Source of the DNA: Lodderomyces elongisporus
Lineage: Eukaryota; Ascomycota; Pichiomycetes; Serinales; Debaryomycetaceae
Length of the DNA stretch: 64,000 nucleotides
NCBI RefSeq assembly: GCF_030384665.1
Contig: NC_083677.1
Coordinates: forward strand, 1-64,000
Reading direction: 5' to 3'
In this document: in pieces, positions 62,292 to 64,000 of the stretch
Layout of the letters: each line of letters begins with the position of its first letter
Position numbering within the stretch: the stretch's first letter is position 1
The notes under the pieces: generated by a model
Seen by the model: the letters and a program-made list of their open reading frames with translations, nothing else
Told to the model about the DNA's origin: nothing
Databases searched by the model: none
Translations under genes and position numbers: made by a program

Positions 62292-63548
62292 TTAATCTCT
62301 AGTCCTGCTAGGATTCCATCTTCTATATAAAAGCTCTGACACTCTATACTTGCTGAGCAACAACTTCAACTTTAGTCCCTCATCAATTTCCTTCTCATTG
62401 TGGTAGTAAATTTTGTCAAACTCATCTTGAGTAGGTGGCTCAACATATATTTGCACCAAATTCTTCTTTACACCACCAATGACTCTCGCTTGCCCACTCA
62501 TTTGAGTCCAGTCATTTATAAAACTGACACTCAGCTCATTATCTTGCATAATCAGAATACAATACTCGGCATGGGAAAAAGGAGGACCTCTCTTGTACAA
62601 CAAGAAATCACATCCAAACTTGATCCCTGATCGAACACACCAACCTTTGCTTCTGAAATAATGGTAGACTATATAATGTATGATGAACTTGTTGTTTGCA
62701 TCAATAGTGCTGTTGCTATCGTTGGAACTGTTGGTAAAACTGTCAACAGCATTTACATCGTAAAGACGACAACATTGTTCAAACAACAGTCGAAGTGAAA
62801 GGGAATCTTCGCCTTTGCCAATAACAGCAATCAGATCCAATGCAAACTTGAGAAAAAATGCCTCAACTGCTTGTAACTGCATATACTCTAGCTGTACCAA
62901 AAATCCATTCTCATCTATAATCAGCTCATCTTCTACCCTCATCTCGACATCTTTATTCATGCTATCGTTATTGTCACTATTTACAATATTAATAACAACG
63001 CTATCCTTTTTTCTATACTCCAGTAAGTACTCGTCAATAACTTGCATTTCCTTCAATTCATCTTCTGTTATAATACCCTGCCTTTGTTTCAACACCAAAT
63101 CTTGCAACTCTTGTCTCTTCTTCTTAAATTCCAACCTTTCCAATCTTCGAGCTTTTGTCAAATCCTCCTTAACAACATTCTGCTTCAGATTCTTTAAACT
63201 CTCAGCTCTCAAATTCAACCTAGTTTTGGTTCTTTCAAACCACGTTGGATCTGATCTAGACAATATACCTTTACCAAAAAAACCTTCTCTCCAAAGTTTA
63301 ACCATTGATTTCTCATCAACAACCTTGAATATCCCATTTTCAAATTGTACATCAACTTGCTTAATAGGCACTGGTCTAAAATACAGCAAGAAATTGAGCT
63401 TGACCAACTTCAACAAATACCAAACCCAAAGCAATGGGCTTTGTTTGCCAATATTCTTCAAATCAATTCCATATTTTTCACCAGCAAGTACAACAGGTAA
63501 AGGTTTTTGATAGATTTTATTCAATAATCTCGAATTCTTTTTCCCCAT
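62292..63548 (-). CDS. SEN2: tRNA-splicing endonuclease catalytic subunit
   Basis: Sen2 cleaves the 5' splice site of intron-containing pre-tRNAs within the Sen2-Sen34-Sen15-Sen54 complex, on the mitochondrial surface in Saccharomyces. The ATG at 63548 gives 418 residues; five more codons upstream start without an ATG. The N-terminal half (~1-150) begins KNSRLLNKIYQKPLP and is basic. An acidic linker (~185-215) follows. The nuclease fold lies at ~285-418 with YFRSKGWCVRSGIKFGCDF and the catalytic triad: Tyr in LLYKRGP, His in FSHAEY and Lys in VIGGVKKNL. Saccharomyces Sen2 has 377 residues. All three catalytic residues are present. Confidence 0.95.
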   Translation of the reverse strand: MGKKNSRLLNKIYQKPLPVVLAGEKYGIDLKNIGKQSPLLWVWYLLKLVKLNFLLYFRPVPIKQVDVQFENGIFKVVDEKSMVKLWREGFFGKGILSRSDPTWFERTKTRLNLRAESLKNLKQNVVKEDLTKARRLERLEFKKKRQELQDLVLKQRQGIITEDELKEMQVIDEYLLEYRKKDSVVINIVNSDNNDSMNKDVEMRVEDELIIDENGFLVQLEYMQLQAVEAFFLKFALDLIAVIGKGEDSLSLRLLFEQCCRLYDVNAVDSFTNSSNDSNSTIDANNKFIIHYIVYHYFRSKGWCVRSGIKFGCDFLLYKRGPPFSHAEYCILIMQDNELSVSFINDWTQMSGQARVIGGVKKNLVQIYVEPPTQDEFDKIYYHNEKEIDEGLKLKLLLSKYRVSELLYRRWNPSRTRD

Positions 63549-64000
63549 TACTATCAATTTCAATGTTAGTTTTCTTGTTCATGATCTTTTTTGCCTCCTT
63601 GTAAGCGATAAAAGAAACTTGCATAAGCTATATTCTTTGCCCTTTCCTCCAATTTCCAATTCAAATTCAAATTCCAATTCCGTAAAATGCAAAATATTTC
63701 TTTTCTTTGTGAAATCAGATACCGTTGTAGTCTATTGAGAAATCATGTGCTCACACTGATCTTTCGATCTTAAAGACACTTGTCAAATTGTCATCATGCA
63801 AAAGAAAGAAAAAATGTATTCAATACCAGTAATAAATTGGATTCGACTGAAAAAAAAAAGGAAAAAAAAAAACAAAGTATGCAGAACATCAGTTTTGCTA
63901 AGCTTCTGTATTGAAGCCAGGTAACATACATTTTAGTTGATAATCATCTTTCTTGTTGAAAAAAAAATAGAGAAAATCCAAAAAAAGAAAAGGAAGAAAG
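63549..64000. other. SEN2 upstream region to window end
   Basis: The 452 bases are AT-rich with A-tracts (63849-63872, 63957-63970) and an AATTCAAATTCAAATTCCAATTCC run at about 63653-63682. No gene is seen before the window ends. Confidence 0.5.

Overview
The window is nuclear DNA of a budding yeast of the CUG-Ser clade (Candida/Lodderomyces type). Genes are single-exon, AT-rich and closely packed on both strands, and nearly all match conserved yeast proteins. The best sign of the clade is in the retrotransposon: CTG codons sit where its polymerase family has Ser or another small residue (20205-20207 in the RNase H tail, 20835-20837 in the integrase core). The species cannot be fixed from the sequence alone.

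Layout. 1-450 is an array of perfect 24-bp units whose reverse complement starts GGTGTAAGGATG, the core shared by Candida and Kluyveromyces telomere repeats, in the C-rich orientation of a left chromosome end. The window therefore most likely begins at a telomere, with a first gene only about 690 bp inside it and no subtelomeric gene family. 1137-12284 holds an unrecognised, possibly mitochondrial protein, an Eis1-like coiled-coil protein, tRNA-Gly(UCC), the CCA-adding enzyme CCA1 and the pentafunctional shikimate enzyme ARO1.

13483-22191 is a complete Ty3/gypsy LTR retrotransposon: 454-bp LTRs differing at three positions, an ATCAC target duplication, a long leader with a tandem duplication, gag, and pol in the +1 frame with a GCG-AGG-C heptamer in the overlap.

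22566-63548 is a conserved block: PTC7 (mitochondrial PP2C), MDN1 (5027-residue midasin, 60S assembly), a diacylglycerol-kinase-fold protein, RAT1 (nuclear 5'-3' exonuclease), GRX3/4 (CGFS glutaredoxin), RAD24 (checkpoint clamp loader), a compact JmjN/JmjC demethylase, a small membrane protein, RLF2 (CAF-1 large subunit), a SulP sulfate permease, a YDR109C-like ribulokinase, BUR6 (NC2 alpha) and SEN2 (tRNA-splicing endonuclease).

Several genes share themes: tRNA maturation (CCA1, SEN2, a tRNA gene), ribosome and RNA metabolism (MDN1 with a PAC element upstream, RAT1) and chromatin/transcription (RLF2, JmjC, BUR6, RAD24). They are separate transcription units; gene pairs are arranged as convergent or divergent neighbours, as usual in yeasts.
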